Of a stretch of DNA of 64,000 bases, positions 17,898 to 26,700 are shown piece after piece (position 1 is the stretch's first letter; the number at the start of each line of letters is the position of its first letter). The position numbers and the translations under genes were made by a program. The notes beneath the pieces were generated by a model. It did not search any database, had not been told where the DNA came from, and was given only the letters and a program-made list of their open reading frames with translations. Origin of the DNA: Allobosea sp. (GTDB lineage Bacteria > Pseudomonadota > Alphaproteobacteria > Rhizobiales > Kaistiaceae); contig JAFKFV010000012.1 of assembly GCA_017307955.1 (NCBI GenBank), forward strand, positions 62,001 through 126,000. Reading direction: 5' to 3'.

Positions 17898-18500
17898 ATG
17901 AACAGTTTCGTTCCGATGGTCGTCGAACAGTCGAGCCGCGGCGACCGCGCCTTCGACATCTATTCGCGCCTGCTCCGCGAGCGGATCGTCTTCCTGAACG
18001 GGCCGATCGACGACACGGTGTCGGCACTCGTCTCGGCGCAGCTGCTGTTCCTCGAATCCGAGAGCCCGACGCGGGAGATCGCGCTTTACATCAATTCGCC
18101 GGGCGGTTCGGTGACGAGCGCCTTCGCGATCTACGACACGATGCAGTTCATCGGCAATCCGATCTCGACGGTCTGCATGGGCACCGCCTGCTCCGCCGGC
18201 TCCTTCCTGCTGATGGCCGGGACGCCCGGCCGCCGCATCGCGCTGCCGAATTCCTCGATCATGGTGCATCAGCCCTCCGGCGGCTTCCAGGGCGTGGTCT
18301 CCGATATCGAGCGCCATGCCGCCAACATCACCCGCACCAAGCGTCGGCTGAACGCGCTCTATGCCAAGCATTGCGGGAGGACGCTCGAGGAGGTGGAGCG
18401 CGCACTCGACCGCGACACCTTCCTCGATGCCGAGGAGGCGAAGGCGTTCGGGCTCGTCGATCACGTCTACGAGACGCGGGCGGAAAGTCTGGCAGCCTGA
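17898..18500 (+). CDS. clpP: ATP-dependent Clp protease proteolytic subunit (stand-alone ClpP)
   Basis: Serine peptidase forming the tetradecameric chamber that works with ClpX or ClpA. The 200 residues keep the catalytic triad: Ser99 in [10 protein letters not shown], His124 in MVHQPSGG and Asp173 in [11 protein letters not shown]. The oxyanion stretch reads INSPGGSV and the handle [14 protein letters not shown]. It is not followed by clpX or lon, the usual partners of the housekeeping gene, so this is probably a second ClpP. The active-site stretch MGTACSAGS differs from the common MGQAASMGA, and the N-terminus lacks an obvious propeptide. A ribosome site GAGGAGAGTGCC precedes ATG 17898. 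Confidence 0.92.
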   Translation: MNSFVPMVVEQSSRGDRAFDIYSRLLRERIVFLNGPIDDTVSALVSAQLLFLESESPTREIALYINSPGGSVTSAFAIYDTMQFIGNPISTVCMGTACSAGSFLLMAGTPGRRIALPNSSIMVHQPSGGFQGVVSDIERHAANITRTKRRLNALYAKHCGRTLEEVERALDRDTFLDAEEAKAFGLVDHVYETRAESLAA

Positions 18501-18562
18501 CGACCGACGCCCTATCCTCCTTCGCGATCTCGCCATCCCAACATCCCGCGAAGGAGCCCGCC

Positions 18563-19504
18563 ATGGAAACCCGCCGCCTCGGGTCGTCAGACCTCCACGT
18601 CTCCATCCTCGGCCTCGGCTGCAACAATTTCGGCGGCCGCATCGACGCGGCGGAGTCGCGCCGGGTGATCGATGCCGCGCTCGACCATGGCGTCACCTTC
18701 CTCGATACCGCCGACATCTATGCCGACACGCGTTCGGAAACGATCATCGGCGAGGTCCTGGAAGGGCGGTACGACAAGGTCGTGCTGGCGACGAAGTTCG
18801 GCAAGCCGATCGCCGGCAGCGCCGAGGGCCGGCGCGGTTCGCGCGGCTATATCCTGAAGGCGGCCGAGGCTTCGCTGAAGCGGCTGCGCACCGACCGCAT
18901 CGATCTCTACCAGATGCACGAGCCGGATCCGGAGACGCCGATCGAGGAGACGATCGGCGCGCTCGAGGAGTTGGTCGCGGCCGGCAAGATCCGCTTCTAC
19001 GGCGCCTCGAACTTCACCGCCGAGGGGCTCCGCGCCGCCAGCGCCGCGGCGAAGGCGGCCGGCGCCACCGGCTTCGTCTCCAGCCAGGACGAATACAGTC
19101 TCGTCGCGCGCGGCATCGAGGCGGAGCTGCTGCCCGAGATCGAGGCCGAGGGCCTGTCGCTCATCCCCTATTTCCCGCTCGCGGCCGGCCTTCTCACCGG
19201 CAAATATCGCCGCGAGGATCGCCCGGAGGGGACGCGCTTCGCCGCCTGGGCCGGCCTCGGCGACCGCTACCTGACACCGCGCAACCGCGATCTCGCCGCC
19301 GCGGTCGAGGATTTCGCTTCGGTGAACGGACGCTCGCTGCTCGACATCGCCTTTCTGTGGCTGCTGGCGCGGCCCTCCGTCGCCTCGGTGATCGCGGGCG
19401 CGACGCGGCCCGAGCAGATCGCTGCCAACGCCGCCGCGGCGAGCGCCGCTCCGCTGACGCGCGAAGAGCTCAAGACGATCGAGGATCTCGCCAAGGCGGC
19501 GTGA
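18563..19504 (+). CDS. Aldo/keto reductase
   Basis: NAD(P)H-dependent oxidoreductase of 313 residues with a TIM-barrel fold. The catalytic tetrad can be read: Asp and Tyr in DTADIYADTRSE, Lys in ATKFGKP and His in LYQMHEPD; the C-terminal cofactor site has SVIAGATRPEQI. It resembles the YghZ/Gpr group of broad-specificity aldehyde reductases. ATG 18563 follows AAGGAGCCCGCC; the frame extends upstream only as antisense-free overlap with clpP. The physiological substrate is unknown. Confidence 0.92.
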   Translation: METRRLGSSDLHVSILGLGCNNFGGRIDAAESRRVIDAALDHGVTFLDTADIYADTRSETIIGEVLEGRYDKVVLATKFGKPIAGSAEGRRGSRGYILKAAEASLKRLRTDRIDLYQMHEPDPETPIEETIGALEELVAAGKIRFYGASNFTAEGLRAASAAAKAAGATGFVSSQDEYSLVARGIEAELLPEIEAEGLSLIPYFPLAAGLLTGKYRREDRPEGTRFAAWAGLGDRYLTPRNRDLAAAVEDFASVNGRSLLDIAFLWLLARPSVASVIAGATRPEQIAANAAAASAAPLTREELKTIEDLAKAA

Positions 19505-19522
19505 TCGAAGGCGGCGTGAGCG

Positions 19523-19948
19523 TCAGAGCTGGATCTCCGGTGCGGTGGGGCAGGTCGAGGGCTTCGTGCGGTCCCAGCCGCGCGAGGTCCAGTCGCGCTG
19601 CGGCACCGTATGGCCGTCCTTCTCCTCGGGCGCGGTGAAGGTGAAGCAGTTGGCGCCGTCGCGCTCGACGAAGAAGCAGGCGCCCTCGGCGCCTTCGTAG
19701 AAGGTGCAGAAGCGCCCGCCTTCCACGCTCCATTCGCCGCTGTCGGCGCCGGTCTGGCCGTGATAGCGGATCGAGCCGTCCTCGTTATAGGTCTCGCTGA
19801 AGAACTCGCCGTCGCGATAGATGCCGTCGAGTGTCATGCCGCGGAAGGTCGATGCGATCTCGGCCTCGCCGAGCGGCTCGCCCGCCATGCCGGCGGCCGG
19901 TGCCAGAAGCGAACCTAGCAGCGCGAGGAACCGGAACGGGCGATGCAA
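19523..19948 (-). CDS. Small exported protein of unknown function
   Basis: A 141-residue protein with a clear Sec signal peptide (hydrophobic core LALLGSLLAPAAG, cleavage near AGMAG-EP). The mature part is rich in Gly, aromatic and acidic residues, with FRGMTLDGIYRDGEFFSETY, GEWSVEGGRFCTFYEG and ACFFVERDGANCFTF. Repeated Gly-aromatic-Cys segments suggest a small disulphide-bonded beta sandwich in the periplasm, like several DUF families of rhizobial secreted proteins, but I do not recognise a named family with certainty. It is single-gene and convergent with the aldo/keto reductase. Confidence 0.75.
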   Translation of the reverse strand: MHRPFRFLALLGSLLAPAAGMAGEPLGEAEIASTFRGMTLDGIYRDGEFFSETYNEDGSIRYHGQTGADSGEWSVEGGRFCTFYEGAEGACFFVERDGANCFTFTAPEEKDGHTVPQRDWTSRGWDRTKPSTCPTAPEIQL

Positions 19949-20297
19949 GGAAAACCTCCGACCAGCGAAGCTCCGGCTCGCTGTTGACTCCGGCGCCGAT
20001 TTGGCGTCACAAGCAGCGCAATCTCAATCGGGTTTGCCGATGGCCGCGCCTCTTGGTGCCAGTGCGATCCTAACGGGCCAGGTGGCTGCCGTCACCGGGG
20101 CGCCGACGCATGCGCCCGCGTGCCCGAAAACCGCAACCACCACCCCGAAAACCGCGACGACCGGCTGATCGTCCCTCCCGTGCCCCATCGTCTCTCCCTT
20201 GGGGTCCGAGGGGGAGATGAGCCGGCCGACGCCTTCCCGATCCGGGAAGCGTCAGGCGGCGCGGGAGAGCGACGCGAACGAAGGAATGAGGATCACC
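19949..20297. other. Intergenic region between the exported protein and asd
   Basis: A 349-base divergent gap. It contains a 12-bp direct repeat CCCGAAAACCGC (20123-20134 and 20144-20155) and an isolated TTGACT at 19984 without a convincing -10. A good ribosome site (GAGGA, 6 bases before ATG 20298) closes it. No RNA gene or ORF was recognised. Confidence 0.4.
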
Positions 20298-21332
20298 ATG
20301 GGTTACAAGGTCGCCATCGTCGGTGCCACGGGCAATGTGGGCCGCGAAATGCTGAACATCCTGGACGAGCGGGGCTTCCCGGCCGACGAGGTCGTGGCGC
20401 TCGCCTCGCGCCGCAGCCAGGGCACCGAGGTCTCGTTCGGCGACCGGACGCTGAAGGTGAAGCCGCTCGACCAATACGACTTCTCCGACACCGATATCTG
20501 CCTGATGTCGGCGGGCGGCACCGTGTCCAAGGAATGGTCGCCGAAGATCGGCGCGGCCGGCTGCGTCGTGATCGACAATTCCTCGGCCTGGCGCTACGAC
20601 GCCGAGGTGCCGCTGATCGTGCCGGAAGTGAACGCCGACGCGATCAAGGGCTTTGCCAAGAAGAACATCATCGCCAATCCGAACTGCTCGACCGCGCAGC
20701 TCGTCGTGGCGCTGAAGCCGCTGCATGACGTCGCGACGATCAAGCGCGTCGTCGTCTCGACCTACCAGTCGGTTTCCGGCGCCGGCAAGGAAGCCATGGA
20801 CGAGCTCTTCACGCAGACCCGCGCCGTCTTCGTGAACGATCCGATCATCATGGAGAAGTTCACCAAGCGCATCGCCTTCAACCTCATTCCCCACATCGAC
20901 GTCTTCATGGAGGACGGCTACACCAAGGAGGAATGGAAGGTGATGGCCGAGACCAAGAAGATCCTCGACCCGAAGATCAAGCTGACCTGCACCGCGGTGC
21001 GCGTGCCGGTGTTCATCTCGCATTCGGAATCCGTCAACATCGAGTTCGAGAAGGCGATCACCGCCGACGAGGCGCGCGACATCCTGCGCGAGGCGCCGGG
21101 CTGCCTGGTCATCGATAATCCGGAAGAGAACCAGTACATCACGCCCTATGAGGCGACCGGCGAGGACGCGACCTATATCTCGCGCATCCGCGAGGACGCG
21201 ACCGTCGAGAACGGCCTCAATCTGTGGGTCGTCTCGGACAATCTCAGGAAGGGCGCGGCGCTCAACGCCGTGCAGATCGCCGAGGTGCTGGTCAACCGCA
21301 AGCTGATCCAGCCGCGCAAGCAGGCGGCCTGA
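20298..21332 (+). CDS. asd: Aspartate-semialdehyde dehydrogenase
   Basis: Converts aspartyl phosphate to aspartate semialdehyde with NADPH, the branch point for lysine/diaminopimelate, threonine and methionine. The 344 residues include the nucleotide loop VGATGNVGREML, catalytic Cys in ANPNCSTAQ, the active-site stretch SVSGAGKEAMDEL, and HSESVNIEFE with the catalytic His. Length and motifs match the Gram-negative Asd family. ATG 20298 (MGYKVAIVG) is preferred because GAGGA lies 6 bases upstream; an ATG four codons earlier (20286) is the alternative. Single gene. Confidence 0.96.
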   Translation: MGYKVAIVGATGNVGREMLNILDERGFPADEVVALASRRSQGTEVSFGDRTLKVKPLDQYDFSDTDICLMSAGGTVSKEWSPKIGAAGCVVIDNSSAWRYDAEVPLIVPEVNADAIKGFAKKNIIANPNCSTAQLVVALKPLHDVATIKRVVVSTYQSVSGAGKEAMDELFTQTRAVFVNDPIIMEKFTKRIAFNLIPHIDVFMEDGYTKEEWKVMAETKKILDPKIKLTCTAVRVPVFISHSESVNIEFEKAITADEARDILREAPGCLVIDNPEENQYITPYEATGEDATYISRIREDATVENGLNLWVVSDNLRKGAALNAVQIAEVLVNRKLIQPRKQAA

Positions 21333-21363
21333 TCGGGCTGGACGGCAGCCAATCCATCAAAGC

Positions 21364-21449
21364 GTCATGCCCGGGCTCGTCCCGGGCATCGACTTCTTGT
21401 TGCCGCTCCGGAGAAAGTCGTGGTTCGCCGGGACAAGCCCGGCCATGAC
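21364..21449. repeat. Palindromic intergenic repeat (REP-like)
   Basis: Two GC-rich blocks face each other: GTCATGCCCGGGCTCGTCCC at 21364-21383 and, on the other strand, GTCATGGCCGGGCTTGTCCC at 21449-21430. They are almost identical and together form a large inverted structure in the convergent asd/carbonic anhydrase gap. This resembles the dispersed palindromic elements common between genes in Hyphomicrobiales. It may also serve as a terminator for both genes. Confidence 0.7.
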
Positions 21450-21466
21450 GGCTCACCGACAAGAGC

Positions 21467-22126
21467 CTATCCCTTCGCGACCTCGAAGCGGCCGGTTTTC
21501 TGGTCGAGCACATGCAACTCGCCGGTCGAGATGTCGAACCACGCGCCGTGCAGCTCGATCTCGCCGATCTCCTCGAGATTGCGGATCGACGGGAAGGTGC
21601 GGAGGTTCTCGATGCCCTGGCGGATCGAGGCGAATTCCAGCGCGCGCTGCCGCCCGGCTGCATCGTCTGGGCTTTCGCAGACCAGCTTCTCGGCTGGCGC
21701 GACCAGCGTGATCCACTTGCCGATGAAGGCGCTCGGCTCTTCCGGCGCATTCGGCCCCGCATCGCGCGAGGCGATATAGGCCTGCACGCCGCCGCAGCGG
21801 CCATGGCCCATCACCAGGATGTAGCGGACCTTCAGGCCCATCACGCCGAACTCGATCGCCGCCGAGGTGCCGTGATACTCGCCGTCGGGATCATAGGGCG
21901 GCACGAGATTGGCGACGTTACGGATGACGAAGAGCTCGCCGGGCGCGGCGTCGAAGATCGTTTCCGGCGCGGCGCGGCTGTCGCAGCAGCCGATGATCAT
22001 GGTGCGCGGCCGCTGGCCGGTCTCGGCGAGGATGCGATAGCGCGCGCTCTCCTGCGGCAGCCGCTGGTCGCGGAAGGCGGTATAGCCCCGCAGGAGGCGG
22101 CTGGGGAACGCGGGCGTCTCAGTCAT
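21467..22126 (-). CDS. Beta-class carbonic anhydrase
   Basis: Zinc enzyme interconverting CO2 and bicarbonate; the bicarbonate could feed pyruvate carboxylase and other carboxylases. The 219 residues show the beta-class zinc site: Cys47, Asp49 and Arg51 in GCCDSRAAPE, and His108 and Cys111 in MGHGRCGGV. The family stretch FVIRNVANLVPP is intact. ATG 22126 (MTETP) sits 6 bases behind GAGGT; the upstream in-frame part to 22225 is rejected as 5' leader. The C-terminus (TGELHVLDQKTGRFE) is typical. Confidence 0.95.
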   Translation of the reverse strand: MTETPAFPSRLLRGYTAFRDQRLPQESARYRILAETGQRPRTMIIGCCDSRAAPETIFDAAPGELFVIRNVANLVPPYDPDGEYHGTSAAIEFGVMGLKVRYILVMGHGRCGGVQAYIASRDAGPNAPEEPSAFIGKWITLVAPAEKLVCESPDDAAGRQRALEFASIRQGIENLRTFPSIRNLEEIGEIELHGAWFDISTGELHVLDQKTGRFEVAKG

Positions 22127-22333
22127 CGTCGACCTCGCTGGTGAATATCCGATCATGCAGTGCAGCAAAACGAGGGCCAATTGCAAGCCGGCTCGACACC
22201 AGTCCGGCCGACCCGGCTGCGACATTCCTGCAACCGATGCCCGCCGACGAAAGCGCTGCGGCGAAGCGGGCGCTTCTTGATGGCTCCCGCCATGCTATGG
22301 CGTTGGCAAGGGGCACGACATCGGGGGATATCG

Positions 22334-23146
22334 ATGCACAAGCGGATTTCCATCGCAGCGCGGACGCTGGCGCTCATCGGCGGCCTTCTCGTCGTAGGTT
22401 CGGCCGTCTCGGCCGAGGCGGCGGACGTGACGCCGCCGGAGCCGGTCGTCACGGCTCCGGCCGCCAAGGCGGACTGGCGCTTCCAGGCGACGATCTATGG
22501 CTGGCTGTCCGGCGTTTCCGGCGATGTCGGGGTGCGCGGCATCGGCCCTGTCGGCGTCGATATTTCTCCCGGGCAGGCGATCAGCGATCTCGACGGTGCG
22601 CTGATGGGCTCGTTCGGCGGCTTCAGCGACCAGTTCATGTTCCTGACCGATTTCATGCTCACCAAGGTGAGCAGCGACGGCCAGATCCGCGACGGCGCTT
22701 TCAATTACGACTATTCGCAGACCCAGATCACGGTGCAGGGCCTCGTCGGCTACATGCTGCCGCTCGGCATGCCGCAGCTGCAGCTCGCACCGACGGTCGG
22801 CTTCCGCTACCAGAATCTCTCCGCCGATCTCGGCGTCAGCCCCGCCTTCCTGCCCGTCACCTACAATGACGGTGGCACGGTGCAGTGGATCGATCCGACC
22901 GTCGGCCTCTACGGCCATTACGATTTCAACGACCGCTGGTTCGTGACGGCGCTCGGCGATGTCGGCGGCTTCGGCGTCGGCTCCAACTTCACCTGGCAGG
23001 CGTTCGGCGCGGTCGGCTACAACTGGTCGAAGACGATCTCGACCTCCATCGGCTATCGCGCCATCTACGAGGACTACGAGAGCGGCGGCTTCGTCTACGA
23101 CACGACGCAGCAGGGCGCCTTCGTCGGCCTCGGCATCCACTGGTAG
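22334..23146 (+). CDS. Outer-membrane beta-barrel protein
   Basis: A 270-residue exported protein with a Sec signal (LALIGGLLVVGSAVSAEA, cleavage near residue 30). The mature part has a short Pro/Ala linker and then alternating aromatic beta strands (WRFQATIYGWLSGV, PTVGFRYQNLSADLG, RWFVTALGDVGGFG), ending in GIHW with the terminal aromatic residue used for outer-membrane insertion. No catalytic motif is seen, so a small porin-like or structural barrel is likely. GGGGGATATCG before ATG 22334 is a good ribosome site. It diverges from the carbonic anhydrase gene. Confidence 0.82.
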   Translation: MHKRISIAARTLALIGGLLVVGSAVSAEAADVTPPEPVVTAPAAKADWRFQATIYGWLSGVSGDVGVRGIGPVGVDISPGQAISDLDGALMGSFGGFSDQFMFLTDFMLTKVSSDGQIRDGAFNYDYSQTQITVQGLVGYMLPLGMPQLQLAPTVGFRYQNLSADLGVSPAFLPVTYNDGGTVQWIDPTVGLYGHYDFNDRWFVTALGDVGGFGVGSNFTWQAFGAVGYNWSKTISTSIGYRAIYEDYESGGFVYDTTQQGAFVGLGIHW

Positions 23147-23156
23147 CTTTGCGCTC

Positions 23157-23651
23157 TCAGCCCTCGCCGGGCGAGACGCTCGGCGGGTCGCTGGCCGGAA
23201 AGCTCTCCTCGATCGCCTCGTCGAGCCGCTCGTCGAGTTCGGCCGGCGTCTCGCCATGGGGATGCGGCGCGATCGTCGTCACGATGTCGGCGCCTTCCTT
23301 GAGCGTGAGCGTCACCGGCGTCTTCTCGGCGATCTCCGCGAGGCGGCTGCGCTGCTCCGGCGCCAGAGCGGCTTCGAAGCTCAGGGCGCGGGTGATGTGC
23401 GAGCGGCCGTCGGTCCGCGTGTGGGCGAGTTCGGCGCGGATCTCGCCGAGATGCCAGCCCTTGCGCTCGGCATACATGCGCAGCGTGATGACCGTGCAGG
23501 CCGCGAGGCCGGCGAGCACGAGGTCATAGGGTCCGGGGCCTGTCCCGTGGCCGCCGCGCGCGACCGGCTCGTCGGCGGCGAGCGCATGCGGCCCGGCCTC
23601 GATCGAAACGGCGTAATTCGTGGTGTCGAGGATCGCCTTGACCGTCGCCAT
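23157..23651 (-). CDS. OsmC-family protein lacking the second cysteine
   Basis: A 164-residue OsmC/Ohr-fold protein. Typical family features are the GPGPYDLVLAGLAACTVITLRMYAERKGW helix with the first Cys and the strand HITRALSFE. In active peroxiredoxins of this fold a second Cys lies in an EKCPV-type stretch; here it reads EKTPVTLTL, so the reactive pair is broken and thiol peroxidase activity is doubtful. The C-terminus is extended by about 25 residues ending EESFPASDPPSVSPGEG, a motif I have seen as a tail on other alpha-proteobacterial proteins. ATG 23651 lies behind AAGGAGAGCGGGC. Confidence 0.85.
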   Translation of the reverse strand: MATVKAILDTTNYAVSIEAGPHALAADEPVARGGHGTGPGPYDLVLAGLAACTVITLRMYAERKGWHLGEIRAELAHTRTDGRSHITRALSFEAALAPEQRSRLAEIAEKTPVTLTLKEGADIVTTIAPHPHGETPAELDERLDEAIEESFPASDPPSVSPGEG

Positions 23652-23706
23652 GCCCGCTCTCCTTGTCTGCCCGTGGCAGCCGAGCATAGACCGGCGGCGG
23701 CGACGT

Positions 23707-26700
23707 CTACCAGTCGAGCTTGAGGCCGAGATTGCCGGACCAGTAGCTGGCGCCGCCGGAAAAGGCCGCGGCATAGCTCGCGTCGCCATAAAGGGCGGCC
23801 GCGGCGGTCATCTGAAGCGTGGCGCCGAGGCCGAGTTCTCCGAGGAGGGGCGCGGCATCCTGGTCGAGCGCCGTGCCGCCGACCGAGACGGCATAGCTGC
23901 CGCCGAATGCGTAGGCGAGATTGGCGAGGAGATAGGCGTCGAGCCGCATCGCATCGTCTGGCCCGCTGCCGAGGAAGCGGGAGTGCTCGGCCCGGATGCC
24001 GGTGCGGCCGACAAAGCCGCTTGCCGAGCTGCCGTCGACCAGCGTGCCGTCGCGGTCGGTGAAACCGCCGGCGCTCGTCGCGACATAGGCCAGCTGCGTC
24101 TGCGGCACGATGGCGAAGCCCTTGGCGACCTCGATCCATTTTCCGACCTCGACGCTGATCGCGCCGCCAACCGCGCTGGTCGAGGCGAGCGAGCCGGCAT
24201 CGCTGGCGCTGAAATCGGTATCGTACCAGGTGATCTGCCCGACCGTGTCGACATAGACGCCGTCGAGATCGCCGCCCGACCCGGTCCAGGTGAGATTGCC
24301 GCCGATGCCGAAGGCGCCGGTATCGACCGTGCCGGAGCCGGGAATGCCATGCGTCGTCGCCGAGATATCGGCGGTCGAGCGGCCGAAGGTCGCCATCACG
24401 CCGGCCTTGAAGGTGCCGGGCGCCGCGAGCGCGACGGGAAGCTCGGCCTCGACGCCGGTCTGGCCGAAGCCGAGCGACTGGTCGAAGGGCGTGCCGCCGG
24501 CCGGGCTCGCCGAGCCGCCGCGGCCGAAGCCGCGCACCCAGGCGTCGCCGACCGTGACGCCGGCGGCGCCGGTGCTCCAGACGCCCGTTCGCTGGCGATA
24601 GCTGCCGATGCTGGCGATGCCGAAATTGACCAGCGTCGCCGGCCAGGCGGCATAGGTCTGCGCGGCGAGCGAGAGATCGCTGCGGAGATACCAGTTGCCG
24701 TCATCGGCATCGGCGCCGACCCCGCCCTGATAGAGCCTGTAATCCCAGGCGCCGGCGACGATCCTGTTGCCCGAGAAGGCATCCTCCGGCGAAGCGCCGC
24801 CGACGGCGATCACCTCGATGCCGTCGCCGGTCGTCCGTCCGCCGCTGCCGCCGAGATTGGTGACCGAGACGCTGGTCGTCCCCGAGACGTCGCCCTCGAC
24901 CACAAGGCGGTCCGTGGGTGAGGCGTCGTTGCCGAGCCTGGCGCCGAGCACCAGCGTGCCGCCGCTGCCCGCATAGTCGCCGGTCACCGTGAGTTCGGCG
25001 CCGGCGCTGCTGCCGAGCGTCGAGACCGTGCCGGCATTGGCGATGGAGGGTACGGTCTGGTCGGTGCCGGCAAGCGCCAGCGTGCCGCCGGCGGCGATGG
25101 TGACGGCGGACGCGGTGCTCAGCACATTCGCCGCGCCGGCCTGAAGCGTGCCGGCCTCGATCGTGGTTCCGCCTGAATAGCTGTTGGCGGAGGCGAGGAT
25201 GGTCGTGCCGCTGCCGGTCTGCTGCACCGAAGCGGTGCCGGTGATCAAGGGCGTGAAACTATAGCCGAGATCGGTGTGGTCGAAGATCACCGTCGCGGTG
25301 CCGGCCCCGCCGGCGACCGAACTTGCCGTCACGGAGCCCGATCCGGCGCCGTCGCCGATCTGCAGCACGCCGGAACTGCCGGTCTCGGAGGCGAGCGTGA
25401 TGCTGCCGGCCGCGTTCAGCGTGCCGCCCGCCGTGACGAGCAAGGTTCCCGCGCCGTTTTCGCCGATCACGACATCGCCGCCGACGGAGACGACGGAGCC
25501 GTCGCCGTCGATGGTCACGCCACCGGATGAGCCGCTCGCCGCGCCAAGCGTCACCGCGCCGCTCGTGACCTCGCCCGCGGCCGTCACCTGCAGAGTGCCG
25601 GTGCCGGCATCGCCGATGATGAGGTTGTCATTCGCCATCCAGGCCGAGCCGCCGCCATCGATCGCCACCGAACCGGAGGAGCCGGCTTCCGAGCCGATCG
25701 TCGCCGCGCTGCTCTCGAGCGTTCCCGCCGCCGTTACCTGCAAGGAGCCGGACCCGGCGCCGCCGATGGTGAGCGCGCCGGCGGTCCAGTCCGATCCGCT
25801 GCCGGTCACGGTCGCGGCGCCGATGCCGCCGGCCGATGCGCCGATCACCGTGTCGCCGCTCGTCATCGTTCCCGAGGACGAGACCGTGAGCGTGCCGCTA
25901 CCGGCGCCGCCAATCGTCGCGGCGCCATCCACGGCGAGATCAGAGCCGAGATTGGTCACCACGACCGTGCCGGTGCCCGTCGCAGCGCCGCCGACGGAAA
26001 GCGTGCCGGCCGAAGCCGTGCCGCCATTCACCAGCGTCAGCGCGCCCGCGCCGGCCGCGCCGACCGCGAGATTGGCGCCCGTCGCGAGCGCCGAGCCGTT
26101 GTCGGTGACGAGGGCCGTTCCATCGCCGGCCGCGTCGGCGCCGATGACGGTCGAGCCTGCGCTCATGGTGGCGCCGAGCGAGATCGTCAGATTGCCGGTG
26201 CCTGATCCGCCAATGGTCGCGGCGCCGGTTGCAGCGAGGTTCGATCCCTCGCCGGAAATGGCGATGCTGCCGCTGCCGCCCGTGCCGGAGCCTGCCGCGA
26301 GCGTGCCGGTCGCGACGGCGCCTGATCCCGATATGGTGAGATTTCCGGTTCCGTCGGCACCGATCGTGAGGGCGTTCTGCGTGACCGCCGTCGATCCTGC
26401 GCCGTCCACCGCGAGCGTTCCCGTCGCGCCGGCCCCCGCGCCGACCGTGGTCTGAGTGGCCTGCGTGGCGCCGCCTGCCTCGACCGTGGCGCTACCCGTC
26501 CCTTCGCCACCGATCACCAGCGTCTGCGCAGCGACGGAGGAATTGGCGCCGGTGACGAGCAGCGTGCCCGCGCCCGACGCGTCGGCACCGAGGGTGATGG
26601 TGGGCGCGGTGGCGCTTCCGCCGCTCTCGACCACGAGGTCGCCGTCTCCCGAGGCGCCGAGGACCAGGCCGCCGGAACCCGTCGCCGACAGCAGCGAGTC

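Noticed and set aside
19984..20012. TTGACT as a promoter for asd
   Set aside because: The -10 position reads TCACAA and it is about 290 bases from the start codon.
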